Shown: positions 29,851-43,777 of the stretch, piece after piece
Numbering within the stretch: the stretch's first letter is position 1
Layout of the letters: the number at the start of each line of letters is the position of its first letter
Assembly (NCBI GenBank): GCA_024650045.1
Contig: JANKMU010000005.1
Location: 5,376-69,375, forward strand
DNA from: Mycoplasmatota bacterium
GTDB taxonomy: Bacteria; Bacillota_I; Bacilli_A; Acholeplasmatales; Acholeplasmataceae
Direction: 5' to 3'
DNA: 64,000 nucleotides
Notes under the pieces: generated by a model
The model's database searches: none
What the model was told of the DNA's origin: nothing
Seen by the model: the letters and a program-made list of their open reading frames with translations, nothing else
Translations under genes and position numbers: made by a program

Positions 29851-30518
29851 AATAATCTATATCCAAATCCGTAAATTGTCTCTATTTTTAATTCTGGCAT
29901 TTTATGTCTTAATCGACGAAGTAGGTCATCAACAACTCTATCACTACCGTAATAATTATCTCCCCAAACATGTCTTAAGATGTCATCGCGACCAAATGCT
30001 GTATTAATGTTCTTTAAGAAAAATAACAATAACTCAAATTCTTTATTTGTTAAATCTACCATCTTCTCGTTTTCTTTATCTTTAATTTCTCTTCTTGTTA
30101 AATTAATTTCGTAATTTCCATAGTGAACTAGCTCTGATTGTTGTCCTGTATTTCTTCTTTTTAATACAGCCTTCACGCGTAGAATTAATTCTCTCGGTGA
30201 GTACGGTTTAGCTAAATAATCATCACTACCTAATTCTAGACCCATGATTTTATCTAGGTCTTGATCTCTTGCTGATGTGAAGATAACTGCAGCTGGATTT
30301 TCTCTTTGTTTAAGCGCTTTAATAAGGTCATATCCGCTGATTTCTCCAGTCAACATAATGTCTAAAATCCAAAGGTCGACACGATCGTTAATATGCTCCA
30401 TTGCCGATTCACCATCATGAAAAACGGTCGTTTCATAACCTTCTCTAATTAAATATTTCCTAATAATTTCAGACAAATCTTTTTCATCTTCAACGTAATA
30501 TATTTTCATTGTATCCAC
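29847..30518 (-). CDS. OmpR-family response regulator
   Basis: IYYVEDEKDLSEII; DLWILDIML; LAKPYSPRELILRVKAVLKRR; winged-helix C-terminus. Confidence 0.95.
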   Translation of the reverse strand: MDTMKIYYVEDEKDLSEIIRKYLIREGYETTVFHDGESAMEHINDRVDLWILDIMLTGEISGYDLIKALKQRENPAAVIFTSARDQDLDKIMGLELGSDDYLAKPYSPRELILRVKAVLKRRNTGQQSELVHYGNYEINLTRREIKDKENEKMVDLTNKEFELLLFFLKNINTAFGRDDILRHVWGDNYYGSDRVVDDLLRRLRHKMPELKIETIYGFGYRLL

Positions 30519-30531
30519 CTTTTATTAGTAA

Positions 30532-30557
30532 AATAAGCGTGCCTTCGCACACTTATT
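30532..30557 (-). terminator. Hairpin terminator after serS
   Basis: AATAAGTGTGC/GCACGCTTATT stem followed by TTTT on minus strand. Confidence 0.65.
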
Positions 30558-30651
30558 ATACCATAGAGAAATTTCAGAAAGAGAAAATTGAAGTACCTCT
30601 ATATTAACAAAAATGTGTGTGAAGTCTGTGTTTTTTTTATGTGAAATTATG

Positions 30652-31929
30652 TTATTCAATTATAGTAGTTCTCATATAAGGAACTAAAACTTTTGGTACA
30701 GTTATTGTCCCATCTTCGTTTTGATAGTTTTCCATGATTGCTATCATAGTTCTACCAACTGCAAGACCAGACCCGTTTAACGTATGCACATATTCTGTTT
30801 TACTATCTTTTGATCTTTTAAATCTTATGTTTGCACGTCTCGCTTGAAAATCTTCTGCATTTGATATAGACCCAATTTCACGATACATATTTTGTCCTGG
30901 TAACCAAACTTCAATATCATATGTTTTCGCCATACCAAACCCTAAATCTCCAGTTGATAATGTTACCACACGATATGGAATCTCTAATTGTTTTAGAACT
31001 TCTTCTGAATGTGCTAACATTCGATCAAGTTCTTTATATGATTCTTCAGGTTTAGTAAACTTAATTAATTCAACTTTATTGAATTGGTGCTGTCTTAAAA
31101 TGCCTCTTGTATCACGTCCAGCAGACCCAGCTTCTGAGCGAAATGCGGTTGTAAATGCACAATAGTTATATGGTAGATGTTCACCATCAATAATTTCATC
31201 ACGATGTAAATTGATGGTTGGAACTTCTGCAGTGGGGTTTAAGTACCATTGATTATCACCTGTCATTAATTTAAAAGAATCTTCTTTAAATTTTGGAAAT
31301 TGTCCGGTTGCAAACATACTCTTTTCATTCACGATATAAGGTGGAATGATTTCAGTATAACCATGTTGGTGTGCATGTAAATCTATCATAAATTGAATTA
31401 AAGAGCGTTCTAATCTTGCTCCTAATCCTTTATCAACAACAAATCTTGCTCCTGTTATTTTAGCAGCTCGTTCAAAATCTAGTATATTAAGTTTTTCTCC
31501 TAATTCGATATGATCTTTAACAGGGAAATTAAAGACTTTTGGTGTTCCTACTTTTTTGACTTCAACATTATCATTTTCATCTTTTCCAATTGGTGTACTT
31601 TCATGAGGTATATTAGGGGTAACTGAAAGTATATCGAAAATATGATCTTCGATATTTTTCAATTGCTCGTCTAGAATTTTAATTTCATCTCCAAGATGTG
31701 CAACCTCTTCAAGAACATGTGATGCATCTTGTTTATTTCTTTTTAATTCACCTATTTTTTTTGATTGTTCGTTTCTTAATGCTTTTTTTGTCTCAACATC
31801 TGCAATAGCTTTTCTTCTTTGTTCTTGTAGTAGAACCAATTCGTTTAGGTAAGAAAAATCAGCATTCCGTGTTGATAACTTCTTAATGACCTCTTCAATA
31901 TTTTCTGTAACCCATTTTAAATCTAACAT
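30652..31929 (-). CDS. serS: Serine--tRNA ligase
   Basis: Start MLDLKWVTENIEEV (ORF-track extension runs into T-box leader); TAFRSEAGSAGRDTRGILRQHQFNKVELIKF. Confidence 0.97.
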   Translation of the reverse strand: MLDLKWVTENIEEVIKKLSTRNADFSYLNELVLLQEQRRKAIADVETKKALRNEQSKKIGELKRNKQDASHVLEEVAHLGDEIKILDEQLKNIEDHIFDILSVTPNIPHESTPIGKDENDNVEVKKVGTPKVFNFPVKDHIELGEKLNILDFERAAKITGARFVVDKGLGARLERSLIQFMIDLHAHQHGYTEIIPPYIVNEKSMFATGQFPKFKEDSFKLMTGDNQWYLNPTAEVPTINLHRDEIIDGEHLPYNYCAFTTAFRSEAGSAGRDTRGILRQHQFNKVELIKFTKPEESYKELDRMLAHSEEVLKQLEIPYRVVTLSTGDLGFGMAKTYDIEVWLPGQNMYREIGSISNAEDFQARRANIRFKRSKDSKTEYVHTLNGSGLAVGRTMIAIMENYQNEDGTITVPKVLVPYMRTTIIE

Positions 31930-31953
31930 TTCGCTTTCCTCCTTTAAATAATA

Positions 31954-32163
31954 AAAAGTCCCTAGATTATCATCTAAGGACGTAAATATACGCGGTACCA
32001 CCTTAGTTCTAGAATAAAATTCTAGCCCTTAAAACCTTTAACGCAGGTATACGGATGTGATTAGCATCACTAAAGAGTAGATTCATCAAAGTCTTTGATT
32101 CGCTTCCACCAACCGCGAACTCTCTATACAAATTACTTTGATTACTATTCTCTTATACGTGTT
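31954..32163 (-). promoter_or_regulatory. T-box riboswitch leader of serS, specifier likely UCU (Ser)
   Basis: AAGGTGGTACCGCG T-box; specifier context GATGAA-TCT-A-CTCT (32079-32081); terminator GTCCTTAG..CTAGGGAC; promoter TTTACA-N17-TATAAT (32170-32198). Confidence 0.93.
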
Positions 32164-32223
32164 ATTTATATTATATGTTTTTTGAGTAGAATTGTAAACA
32201 CTGAAATATACAACTACTAGAAA

Positions 32224-33090
32224 TTATTTGCTTTTTTTATTGATCAATTTTTGAAGATCTTCTTTTATCTCATCTTTTTCAAGCCCAAAATCAAGAATCG
32301 CCTCAATATAATCTATTTTATTCCCTACATCATATCGTTTGCCTGAGATATCGTATGCATATACTTTTTCTTTATCCATCAACCTTAAAATAGCATCAGT
32401 TAATTGAATTTCGTTTCCTGCTCCTTTGGTTTGATTTTTCAAATAAGTGAAAATAGTTGGTGTTAGTATATAACGTCCACCAATCGCACTTCTTGAAGGA
32501 GCTTCCTCAACTTTAGGTTTTTCTACAACACCTTTAAGTTCAACTATAGACTCTTTTTTATCTACTTTAGGAATACATATTCCATATTTATATGTGTCTT
32601 TTTGGTCAACTTCAATTGTACCTAAAACACTGGATTGTACTTTATTAAATACGTCGATTAATTGTTTAGTTGCGGGTTGTGGTTTTCCAACATACATATC
32701 ATCACCAAGCAACACAGCGAATGGTTCATTCCCAATAAATGCTTCAGCTTGTAAAACTGCATGCCCTAGCCCCAGTTGTTCTCTTTGTCTAATGTAATGA
32801 ATATTCGCCCCTTGTGCAATATTTCTTATAATGCCGTATTCTTCATGTTTATTTTTACTTAAAAGGATGGTTTCTAATTCTAAATTGTAATCAAAATAAT
32901 CAATAATTGCGTTTTTGTTGCTACTTACAATAAGTAAAATATCAGTAATTCCACTTTCAATAGCTTCATTTACAATATATTCAATTGTTGGATGATCAAT
33001 AATTGGCAACAATTCTTTTGGTAACGATTTTGTTATTGGTAAAAATCTTGTTCCATACCCTGCTGCAGGTATAACTGCTTTCTTTATCAT
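32224..33090 (-). CDS. galU: UTP--glucose-1-phosphate uridylyltransferase
   Basis: IKKAVIPAAGYGTRFLPITKSLPKELLPIIDHPTIEYIVNEAIESGI. Confidence 0.97.
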   Translation of the reverse strand: MIKKAVIPAAGYGTRFLPITKSLPKELLPIIDHPTIEYIVNEAIESGITDILLIVSSNKNAIIDYFDYNLELETILLSKNKHEEYGIIRNIAQGANIHYIRQREQLGLGHAVLQAEAFIGNEPFAVLLGDDMYVGKPQPATKQLIDVFNKVQSSVLGTIEVDQKDTYKYGICIPKVDKKESIVELKGVVEKPKVEEAPSRSAIGGRYILTPTIFTYLKNQTKGAGNEIQLTDAILRLMDKEKVYAYDISGKRYDVGNKIDYIEAILDFGLEKDEIKEDLQKLINKKSK

Positions 33091-33971
33091 TCAAATTCCT
33101 CCTTTTTTTGTCCCATATCAGAAATTTTATACGTTATAAATAGACCTAAAACAAACAGTATAAATCCAATTCCCCATATATACCATTGTACTTGAAATAC
33201 ATTTTGAGATGTATTTTCTTGCAAGGTAAATAAAATATTAAACGGTGTGACAATGACTATTCCTAATACTGCAAAATAAAAATGAGCTTTGTATCGTATT
33301 AATAACTGATACATAATCTTTCCTATAATTAATAATCCCACAATCACACCAATAATGAGTAAGATGAGCATTGGTAGTTGTGGTACAATTTCACGGAAAC
33401 TAAATGATAGAAACGCTTGTATAAAATCATCACCTAAATTTATAAGTGTCCTAAAATATCCTAATGCCATCAACATTGTTGCTGCACTTAAACCTGGTGT
33501 AATCAGTGATGCAGCTGTGATAACACCTATAATAAACACGATGAAATAATAATACCAACTATTGACATCTGCAGTTTGCTCTTTAACAAATAGAAAACCA
33601 ATCATTGACGCCATTGCAATGAGCATAACAAGAAAATGATGCCAATGATAACGTTCAGATTTAAATTCCTTAATAATACCAGGAATTGCACCTAAAATAA
33701 ATCCAATGAAAAGTAATGTTAACGGTATTGGAAATAACTCTAGTACTGCACTGATAAATAAAAATCCTATCATTAAGCCAACAATCACACCAACAATATA
33801 CTGCCACACATCAGAAATTGCTTTGATTGGGTGTTTAGTAAATTTATTTAGCGCTTGAATTAAGTCTTGATATATTTTTAATATAGCAGCAATCATAGAG
33901 CCACTGATGCCTGGAAGTATGCTCCCCATGCCAACAAATACACCCTTAATGATTTTAATTAAGTGATTCAT
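33087..33971 (-). CDS. DUF368 (PopT-type polyprenyl-phosphate translocase candidate)
   Basis: IIKGVFVGMGSILPGISGSMIAAILKIY; ASLITPGLSAATMLMALGYF. Confidence 0.87.
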   Translation of the reverse strand: MNHLIKIIKGVFVGMGSILPGISGSMIAAILKIYQDLIQALNKFTKHPIKAISDVWQYIVGVIVGLMIGFLFISAVLELFPIPLTLLFIGFILGAIPGIIKEFKSERYHWHHFLVMLIAMASMIGFLFVKEQTADVNSWYYYFIVFIIGVITAASLITPGLSAATMLMALGYFRTLINLGDDFIQAFLSFSFREIVPQLPMLILLIIGVIVGLLIIGKIMYQLLIRYKAHFYFAVLGIVIVTPFNILFTLQENTSQNVFQVQWYIWGIGFILFVLGLFITYKISDMGQKKEEFE

Positions 33972-34069
33972 AAATACTCCTTTGATGTGTTGTATATTAC
34001 ATTTTTGATTGTTTCTATTTTATCATATTTTTTAGAGTTCTGGTGTGCTATAATGTAGATGGTGATGAA

Positions 34070-34879
34070 ATGGAACAGTTCATAGAAATATTAAAATATG
34101 TCCTCTTAGGAATTATACAAGGTGTTACAGAAATTTTCCCGGTATCAAGTAGTGGTCATTTGACTTTGTTTAGTCATTTTTTTAATATGGATTTGACACA
34201 TTTGACAATCTTTTTAATGATTACTAATACTGGATCATTTTTGGCATTATTGTATTTTTTCAGAAAAGATATAGGTGATCTTGCAACTGGAACATGGAAA
34301 TACGTTGTCCAACGAGACGAAACAGCAAAAGAAGATTTCCAATATGTTCTAAAATTATTAATAGCCATCATTCCTATCGGTATATTTGGATTATTGCTAA
34401 AAGATAAACTTCCTTCTGATTTATTGTCTGTAGGGTTTGCATTGATTTTAACGGGATTACTGTTGTTTTATGTTTACATTCAACGCGATATTCAATGGAA
34501 AAAAGATGTCACATGGAGAAATGCAGTTGTCATTGGAGCATTCCAAATGTTTGCGATCTTTCCTGGTATATCTCGTAGCGGTATTACGGTAGCTGGGGGT
34601 TTAACACAAAAAATTGAGTTAAAGAAAATTCTTAAGTTTTCTTTTCTAAGCTATATTTTGATTTCCATACCTGTATCGTTTTTAGGACTTATTGAAGCAC
34701 TGAGCGCTTCAGAAAGTATCCATTTTATTGGTTATTCATTAGCATTTATTTTTAGTTTCATATTTAGTTTGATAGCTGTTAAGTTCTTATATTACTATGT
34801 AAAAGTTAAAAATTTGATTTATTTCTCAATATATTGTTTATCGGTCGGAACTTTATCAATTATTCTTTACCTCATATAA
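34070..34879 (+). CDS. uppP: Undecaprenyl-diphosphatase
   Basis: LLGIIQGVTEIFPVSSSGHLTLF; FPGISRSGITVAGGL. Start reset to MEQFIEIL. Confidence 0.96.
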   Translation: MEQFIEILKYVLLGIIQGVTEIFPVSSSGHLTLFSHFFNMDLTHLTIFLMITNTGSFLALLYFFRKDIGDLATGTWKYVVQRDETAKEDFQYVLKLLIAIIPIGIFGLLLKDKLPSDLLSVGFALILTGLLLFYVYIQRDIQWKKDVTWRNAVVIGAFQMFAIFPGISRSGITVAGGLTQKIELKKILKFSFLSYILISIPVSFLGLIEALSASESIHFIGYSLAFIFSFIFSLIAVKFLYYYVKVKNLIYFSIYCLSVGTLSIILYLI

Positions 34880-34884
34880 TAAAG

Positions 34885-34902
34885 AAAAAGCCAAATGGCT
34901 TT
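34885..34902 (+). terminator. Bidirectional hairpin terminator (uppP / DUF1361)
   Basis: AAAAGCCAaaTGGCTTTTTTT. Confidence 0.75.
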
Positions 34903-34905
34903 TTT

Positions 34906-35556
34906 TTATGTCTTCTTCTCGTAATCTGTGAATACAAAATAACAAACCCAATGAATTACAAAAAATACGAGTATAAAGTAAATTAGAAATATACCTTGTG
35001 AAAATACTTCTTGAATAATATCGAAAACTCTAAAAACATTCCATGAGTTAAATCTTAGGAATCTTCCAATATATATACCTAAACTTGATACTATAAATAA
35101 GGTTGATAAACCAAGGTAGAAAAATTTAATATTGTTAAATTGGAAATTTCGTTTGATATTTTGTAATGAAGCAATCCCTATTTTGGCTGCGAGTAATGCT
35201 CCAATGACGATATGACCGTAAATAAGCCAATCAATGATTTGTAGGGCATAAGTGTTTGGATATGAAATAAAGAAACTATAATTTTGGAAATGTATAAAGT
35301 CTGTTAATACATAAATGGTATTTGGAAATAAAAGAATATAGATACCTAAAAGCATGATTAAATATACTTTCCTTATACCTTTATGATTATAATGATCAAT
35401 GATTTGGCTGATGAAGAATACTGAAGTTGCTAAAAGAATATTCCAACCTAAAAATATGACTAATCCATTAGCTAAAATCATACCTAATATAAGCGAAATT
35501 ATAACATATATTCCGGTCATAAAATAATAAGGATGTACCTTCATAATGAGTTTCAT
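34906..35556 (-). CDS. DUF1361 family membrane protein
   Basis: LLFPNTIYVLTDFIHF...LRFNSWNVF motif, seven hydrophobic segments. Confidence 0.75.
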   Translation of the reverse strand: MKLIMKVHPYYFMTGIYVIISLILGMILANGLVIFLGWNILLATSVFFISQIIDHYNHKGIRKVYLIMLLGIYILLFPNTIYVLTDFIHFQNYSFFISYPNTYALQIIDWLIYGHIVIGALLAAKIGIASLQNIKRNFQFNNIKFFYLGLSTLFIVSSLGIYIGRFLRFNSWNVFRVFDIIQEVFSQGIFLIYFILVFFVIHWVCYFVFTDYEKKT

Positions 35557-35559
35557 GAT

Positions 35560-37689
35560 TTAATCTCCATAAACATTAACTATGGCTTGATCAACTTGTT
35601 TTTGCATACCTGATGTTGAAATTAGAATGTCACTTAAAATCTTAAACCTTAAAATATAATCATACACATCATCTGAGACAACTGCAGATTCAGGGTGTGT
35701 TTTTTCTTTATTTCTCATTGAATAAAAGTATTCGTCTAAGACAACATCCATCAATCTATTATCTAGTGCATAAGTAGGCTCAACACTTAATCCGTGAACT
35801 CCATAATATGTGTCTTTCCCAACTGGAAGATTGAAAAGTTCTATGATTGTTCTATATAAATCTACTTGACTTCTTACAAGATTTTGTTCTCCCGTTAAAA
35901 GACCTTTTCTTATTTGATAATCTCCATAGTCAACATATTCATCGCCAGGAACATATATAAATGATGGTACTTGTTGTAAAATTTTTCTTGTTTCTGTAAC
36001 ACTAAGGTTTCGATTTAATAAAATATCTAAATCACCATTTTTTAATCCTGAGCCATGATCACTATAAAAAACATATACAGAATTTTCTAGAGTTTGATCT
36101 TGATTAAATTCTGTTAGAAAGAACCTTTTCATAATATCATCTACATAGTCTACATAATTGATATATCTAAGTGTTATGGGGTTTATTGTATCTATATACT
36201 GTGGATAAACATCGGTTCTTAAACCGTTAGGATCAAATTCATATGGTGTATGAGGCATCATGGTTATAGGAAACAACATAAATGGTTTATTTTGATTGAT
36301 GAGTTGTTGTCCAAAAGAATTTGTTGTCTCGGCTAAATGGTAATCACTAATCCATGGACTATGATGTGTTTTATTATTAATGGTGTTATAAACATACCCA
36401 TCTTCGATATTATATCCGTCTTCGATATAATCCTCTAGTGAATAAAAATTATCAAACATCATAAGTTCTGGATAAACATGATCCCTATTATAAAATTTTT
36501 CGTTATCTCCATGAATTACTTCAGTATGGTAATCCAATTGATTAAAATATTTGGGTAGAGTATTTAACACATATTGTATGTTGTCAAATTCCCAATATAA
36601 AGTGCGATCTCCCATAGGATATAATCCAGTGAGTACAGATAATTCTCCATCTGAACTCACACCCATTCCTACATTGTTATAAAAGTTATTAAAAACAAAA
36701 CTTTGTTCCATTAATCTATTAATAAAAACCATTCTTTCATTTGTATATTGATTTTCAAATAAAAATGAATTGAGTGATTCGAGATGAACTAAAACTAGAT
36801 TTTTGCCTTCCAATATACCGTGAAGATTATTTCCGTTTGCTATAGTTGGATCAACATATAATCCATCAACAGCTTGATTCATATTAAGACGATTACTATA
36901 TGTTTTTCCATCAAAAAAATTAATGTAAGTGGTTTGATTTTTATTATATTCTTGGTAAGCGGTAGCAATCGCATTTTCATCATTTAACTCAAGAAATCTA
37001 ACCAAATCTATATCTAGAGGTTGTCCAAAAAACTCACCTAAATAATAAGGATAAACACCTAAATTCTGAATAGCAAATGTGCTTTTTGCAGAGTTTAAAG
37101 GTAATGTTTTTGCAAACTGATCGTAATAAGTTGTTACTGCTGAAAACATCAGTAATACGACTATCAGTAATCCGGATACTGTCTTTTTTATGGTGACCTT
37201 AAATTGCATTTCTTTTAGTTTAATACGATCAGCCATAAAGTATAAAACAATTAATATAATGGTTGGTAAAAATACGATGATACGATAATAAGTTATAAGT
37301 TCAAGTAAAGCTTGAAGGAATGTCCCCATAGCAAAACCATCAGATGGATTGTTAAATATTGTACTAGCTGGTAGTGAAAAAGCAGTACCAAAAAACAGAT
37401 TAAATACGCCCATCCAAAATATATAAAAGTTTAGAAGAAAAGTTAAAATCATTAATGATATCATTCTTGATTTTGCTTTTTTAATAAATATAAATAGTAG
37501 AAGTAACATCAAAAAAAGGACTGAGAAATTTCCAATAAATGCATTAACTTCACCTAAAAACGTATGTTTAAAAGGTGCAATATATCTATTAAGTCCTTGG
37601 ACAGTTAGCATATAAGTGTTTAATATATTAAGTAAAAAAAAGGCTCCAATAAATATAAAGTAAATATGCCATGGATTTTTGTTTTTCAT
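35560..37689 (-). CDS. LTA synthase family sulfatase-fold membrane protein
   Basis: Five N-terminal TM helices, LVLVHLESLNSFLF, NNFYNNVGMGVSSDGELSVLTGLYP, VFYSDHGSGL. Confidence 0.9.
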   Translation of the reverse strand: MKNKNPWHIYFIFIGAFFLLNILNTYMLTVQGLNRYIAPFKHTFLGEVNAFIGNFSVLFLMLLLLFIFIKKAKSRMISLMILTFLLNFYIFWMGVFNLFFGTAFSLPASTIFNNPSDGFAMGTFLQALLELITYYRIIVFLPTIILIVLYFMADRIKLKEMQFKVTIKKTVSGLLIVVLLMFSAVTTYYDQFAKTLPLNSAKSTFAIQNLGVYPYYLGEFFGQPLDIDLVRFLELNDENAIATAYQEYNKNQTTYINFFDGKTYSNRLNMNQAVDGLYVDPTIANGNNLHGILEGKNLVLVHLESLNSFLFENQYTNERMVFINRLMEQSFVFNNFYNNVGMGVSSDGELSVLTGLYPMGDRTLYWEFDNIQYVLNTLPKYFNQLDYHTEVIHGDNEKFYNRDHVYPELMMFDNFYSLEDYIEDGYNIEDGYVYNTINNKTHHSPWISDYHLAETTNSFGQQLINQNKPFMLFPITMMPHTPYEFDPNGLRTDVYPQYIDTINPITLRYINYVDYVDDIMKRFFLTEFNQDQTLENSVYVFYSDHGSGLKNGDLDILLNRNLSVTETRKILQQVPSFIYVPGDEYVDYGDYQIRKGLLTGEQNLVRSQVDLYRTIIELFNLPVGKDTYYGVHGLSVEPTYALDNRLMDVVLDEYFYSMRNKEKTHPESAVVSDDVYDYILRFKILSDILISTSGMQKQVDQAIVNVYGD

Positions 37690-37829
37690 ATGGTTGCCCC
37701 CTTCTGTTAACCTTATCTCATATTATACTCTATTTTTTATTACTTAGTAAAAAATATGAAACATAAATCATATAAACGATGATTCAATTAAATTGATGAT
37801 TCATGCAAATGACATCATATAAATAATAA

Positions 37830-37862
37830 AAAAGGAGTTACCTCGAGAGGAAAACTCCTTTT
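37830..37862 (-). terminator. Hairpin terminator after gyrA
   Basis: AAAAGGAGTT/AACTCCTTTT. Confidence 0.7.
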
Positions 37863-37877
37863 ATATTCTAAACTATT

Positions 37878-40484
37878 TTATTCATCAAAAAGACTATCTG
37901 TTGTAATAACTTCTTCTTCATCTTCTTCAATCTCGTCGGGTGTCAAATTAGCAACTTCGACAACTTTTTTTTGTTGATCTACTTCAATTGTTTCTTGAAC
38001 AAATTGATGGTCATCAACTAACTCATCCTCTTCGATTTCTTCTTGCTTTGGAATCAGTGCAATTGTTGAAACTTTATGGTCTGGACGAAGACGTATAATT
38101 CTTACACCTTGAGTTGCTCTCTTTGTTTGAGATATTTGATCAACGTGTGTTCTAATCACGACACCTTTATCAGATACAACAATTAAATCTTGATCATCGG
38201 AAACAGCTCTCAGTGTTGAAAGACGACCATTTTTTTCTGTTACATTAACAGTCTTAACGCCTTTTCCACCACGAATTTGTCTACGGTATTCAGCAACGAT
38301 AGTTCGCTTACCAAAGCCCTTTTCCGTTATTACTAAAATCTCTTGTTGGTCATTATCGACAACTGCAACTCCGACAACTTCATCATCAGGACCTATGCTC
38401 ATCCCTCGAACACCACTTGCTGTTCTTCCCATAAATCTAACATCAGTTTCAGCGAAGCGAATTGCTTTTCCGTTTGATGCTCCAAGGATAATTTCTTGGT
38501 TTCCATCGGTTAATCTAACACTCATTAATTCATCATCTTCACGTAGATTAATTGCGATAATTCCATTTGTTCTAATGTTTTGATAGTCACATATTTTTGT
38601 TCGTTTGACAACACCTTTTTTAGTAACAAATGTTAAGTATTTATCTTCTGCTTCAAAGTCTTTAACATTCGTAAATGATGCAAGTTTTTCTTCTTTATCA
38701 AAGTCTAACAAATTTACAATTGGCAATCCCTTAGATTGTCTAGATCCTTCAGGAATTTGATATCCTTTAATTTTGTATACTCGACCTTTGTTGGTAAAGA
38801 ATAAATGGTAGTCATGTGTTGATGTCATTGAGATATGTTCAACATAGTCATCTTCATGAACTTTGATTCCTGACATTCCCACTCCACCACGATTTTGAGT
38901 TTTGTAGTGTTCGACTTTCATACGCTTAATATATCCATTATTAGTTACCGTGATGATAACATCTTCAACAGGAATTAAGTCTTCATTTTCAATACTCAAA
39001 TCTTCATGTAAATTAATTTCTGACATTCTAGGTGTTGAGTATGTTTGTTTGATTTCAGAAACTTCTTCTTTAATGATTCCAATCTTACGTTCATGACTTT
39101 CTATAATTTCTTTAAAGTCAGCTATTTTGATAATTAACTCTTGTAATTCATTTTCGATTTTTTCAATTTCAAGACCTGTTAATCTTTGGAGTCTCATATC
39201 AAGAATTGCTCTTGATTGAATGTCTGTAAAATTGTACTCTTTGACTAAAGCTTCTCTAGCCTCTTCACCAGTCTTAGATTGTTTGATGATTTCAATTGCA
39301 CGATCGATATCATGAAGCGCAATTGTCAATCCATCTAAAATATGTTGTCTTGCTTCAGCTTTTTCTAAATCATAGATTGTTCTTCTTTGGATGACTTCAA
39401 TTTGGTGGTCTAGATAATGTTTCAATGTGTCTCTCAATGTAACCATCTTTGGCTGTCCATTGACAAGAGCAATCATATTAATACCAAATGATTGTTGTAG
39501 TTGAGTGTATTTGTAAAGATTGTTTAACATGACATGTGGATTGATATCTCTTCTAAGTTCAATAACAATACGCATACCTTTACGATTTGACTCATCTCTT
39601 AAATCAGTAATACCTTCTACAATTTTTTCTTTTGCTATGTCTGCAATTCTTTCAATTAATGTTGTTTTATTAACTTGATATGGTATTGCAGTTACAATAA
39701 TACTATTCTTATTTTTATGGCTTATGATTTCAGCTGTTGCACGAACTGCAATAATGCCTTTTCCTGTTTCATAAGCTTGTCTTAATCCTGTTAACCCAAG
39801 AATTTGACCACCTGTTGGAAAATCAGGTCCTTGAATAAATTCCATTAACTCAATATTGGATATTTCGTCATTATCCATATAAGCAAGTAATCCATCAATA
39901 ACTTCACCTAAATTGTGTGGTGGGATATTCGTTGCCATACCTACAGCAATACCTGTTGATCCATTAACTAATAAATTAGGATATCTTGCGGGTAATACAC
40001 TTGGTTCATGTTCTGAACCGTCATAATTGTCAATAAAATTAACAGTGTTTTTTTCAAGATCTCTTACTAACTCGCCAGCAATTTTTGACATTCTTGCTTC
40101 CGTGTATCGCATTGCAGCTGCACCATCACCATCAACAGAACCAAAATTTCCGTGTCCATCAATTAAGGGCATTCTATAACTAAAAGGTTGAGCCATTCTT
40201 ACCATTGCTTCATATACACTTGAATCACCATGTGGGTGATATTTACCAATAACTTCACCGACGATTCTAGCTGATTTCTTATGCGCTTTATCAGCCCCCA
40301 TACCTAAATCATTCATTGCGTATAAAATACGTCTTTGAACAGGTTTAAGTCCATCGCGTATGTCAGGTAGTGCACGTGAAACGATGACACTCATTGCATA
40401 ATTTAGAAAGGATGTTTTCATTTCTGTTGATATATTAATTTCTTTAACAAATCCTTCAGTTGTTTTTGAGCTTTGATTATCCAT
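37878..40484 (-). CDS. gyrA: DNA gyrase subunit A
   Basis: [56 protein letters not shown]-terminal beta-propeller. Confidence 0.98.
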   Translation of the reverse strand: MDNQSSKTTEGFVKEINISTEMKTSFLNYAMSVIVSRALPDIRDGLKPVQRRILYAMNDLGMGADKAHKKSARIVGEVIGKYHPHGDSSVYEAMVRMAQPFSYRMPLIDGHGNFGSVDGDGAAAMRYTEARMSKIAGELVRDLEKNTVNFIDNYDGSEHEPSVLPARYPNLLVNGSTGIAVGMATNIPPHNLGEVIDGLLAYMDNDEISNIELMEFIQGPDFPTGGQILGLTGLRQAYETGKGIIAVRATAEIISHKNKNSIIVTAIPYQVNKTTLIERIADIAKEKIVEGITDLRDESNRKGMRIVIELRRDINPHVMLNNLYKYTQLQQSFGINMIALVNGQPKMVTLRDTLKHYLDHQIEVIQRRTIYDLEKAEARQHILDGLTIALHDIDRAIEIIKQSKTGEEAREALVKEYNFTDIQSRAILDMRLQRLTGLEIEKIENELQELIIKIADFKEIIESHERKIGIIKEEVSEIKQTYSTPRMSEINLHEDLSIENEDLIPVEDVIITVTNNGYIKRMKVEHYKTQNRGGVGMSGIKVHEDDYVEHISMTSTHDYHLFFTNKGRVYKIKGYQIPEGSRQSKGLPIVNLLDFDKEEKLASFTNVKDFEAEDKYLTFVTKKGVVKRTKICDYQNIRTNGIIAINLREDDELMSVRLTDGNQEIILGASNGKAIRFAETDVRFMGRTASGVRGMSIGPDDEVVGVAVVDNDQQEILVITEKGFGKRTIVAEYRRQIRGGKGVKTVNVTEKNGRLSTLRAVSDDQDLIVVSDKGVVIRTHVDQISQTKRATQGVRIIRLRPDHKVSTIALIPKQEEIEEDELVDDHQFVQETIEVDQQKKVVEVANLTPDEIEEDEEEVITTDSLFDE

Positions 40485-40498
40485 TTGAAATCTCCTTC

Positions 40499-43404
<2,906 letters not shown>

Positions 43405-43433
<29 letters not shown>

Positions 43434-43632
43434 TTAAGTACTCATCATTTCCATAGGATATTTGATCACCGTTATATAGTTTTTTTCCTCGTTCAGTTCG
43501 TTTTTCTCGATTGACAAAAACATCATTTTCTAATAAAAAAAACTTGGCTTCTCCTCCGGAACCAATATAATCGGTAGCTTTTAAAAATTGTCCTAAAGTA
43601 ATAAATTCTGAGTTAATTTTAAATTTTATCAT
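43405..43632 (-). CDS. yaaA: S4 domain protein YaaA
   Basis: FITLGQFLKATDYIGSGGEAKFFLLENDVFVNREKRTERGKKLYNGDQI; between dnaN and recF. Confidence 0.93.
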
Positions 43633-43741
43633 CATAGTTCCCTCTGTATCTACTTATATTATAACATAATATAACAAAAAAAACATCCATTTTTAGCATA
43701 TTTTTTGAAACATAGTCCTAAGCGAAAGTAGGCATAAAAAA

Positions 43742-43767
43742 AAGCCTTAAACTTAAAATTAAGGCTT
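43742..43767 (-). terminator. Hairpin terminator after dnaN
   Basis: AAGCCTTAA/TTAAGGCTT with flanking T-run. Confidence 0.65.
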
Positions 43768-43777
43768 AATATTAAAA

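Noticed and set aside
31930-32001. 24-residue N-terminal extension of SerRS in the ORF track
   Set aside because: Overlaps the T-box terminator; the canonical start MLDLKWV is at 31929 with SD AGGAGG.
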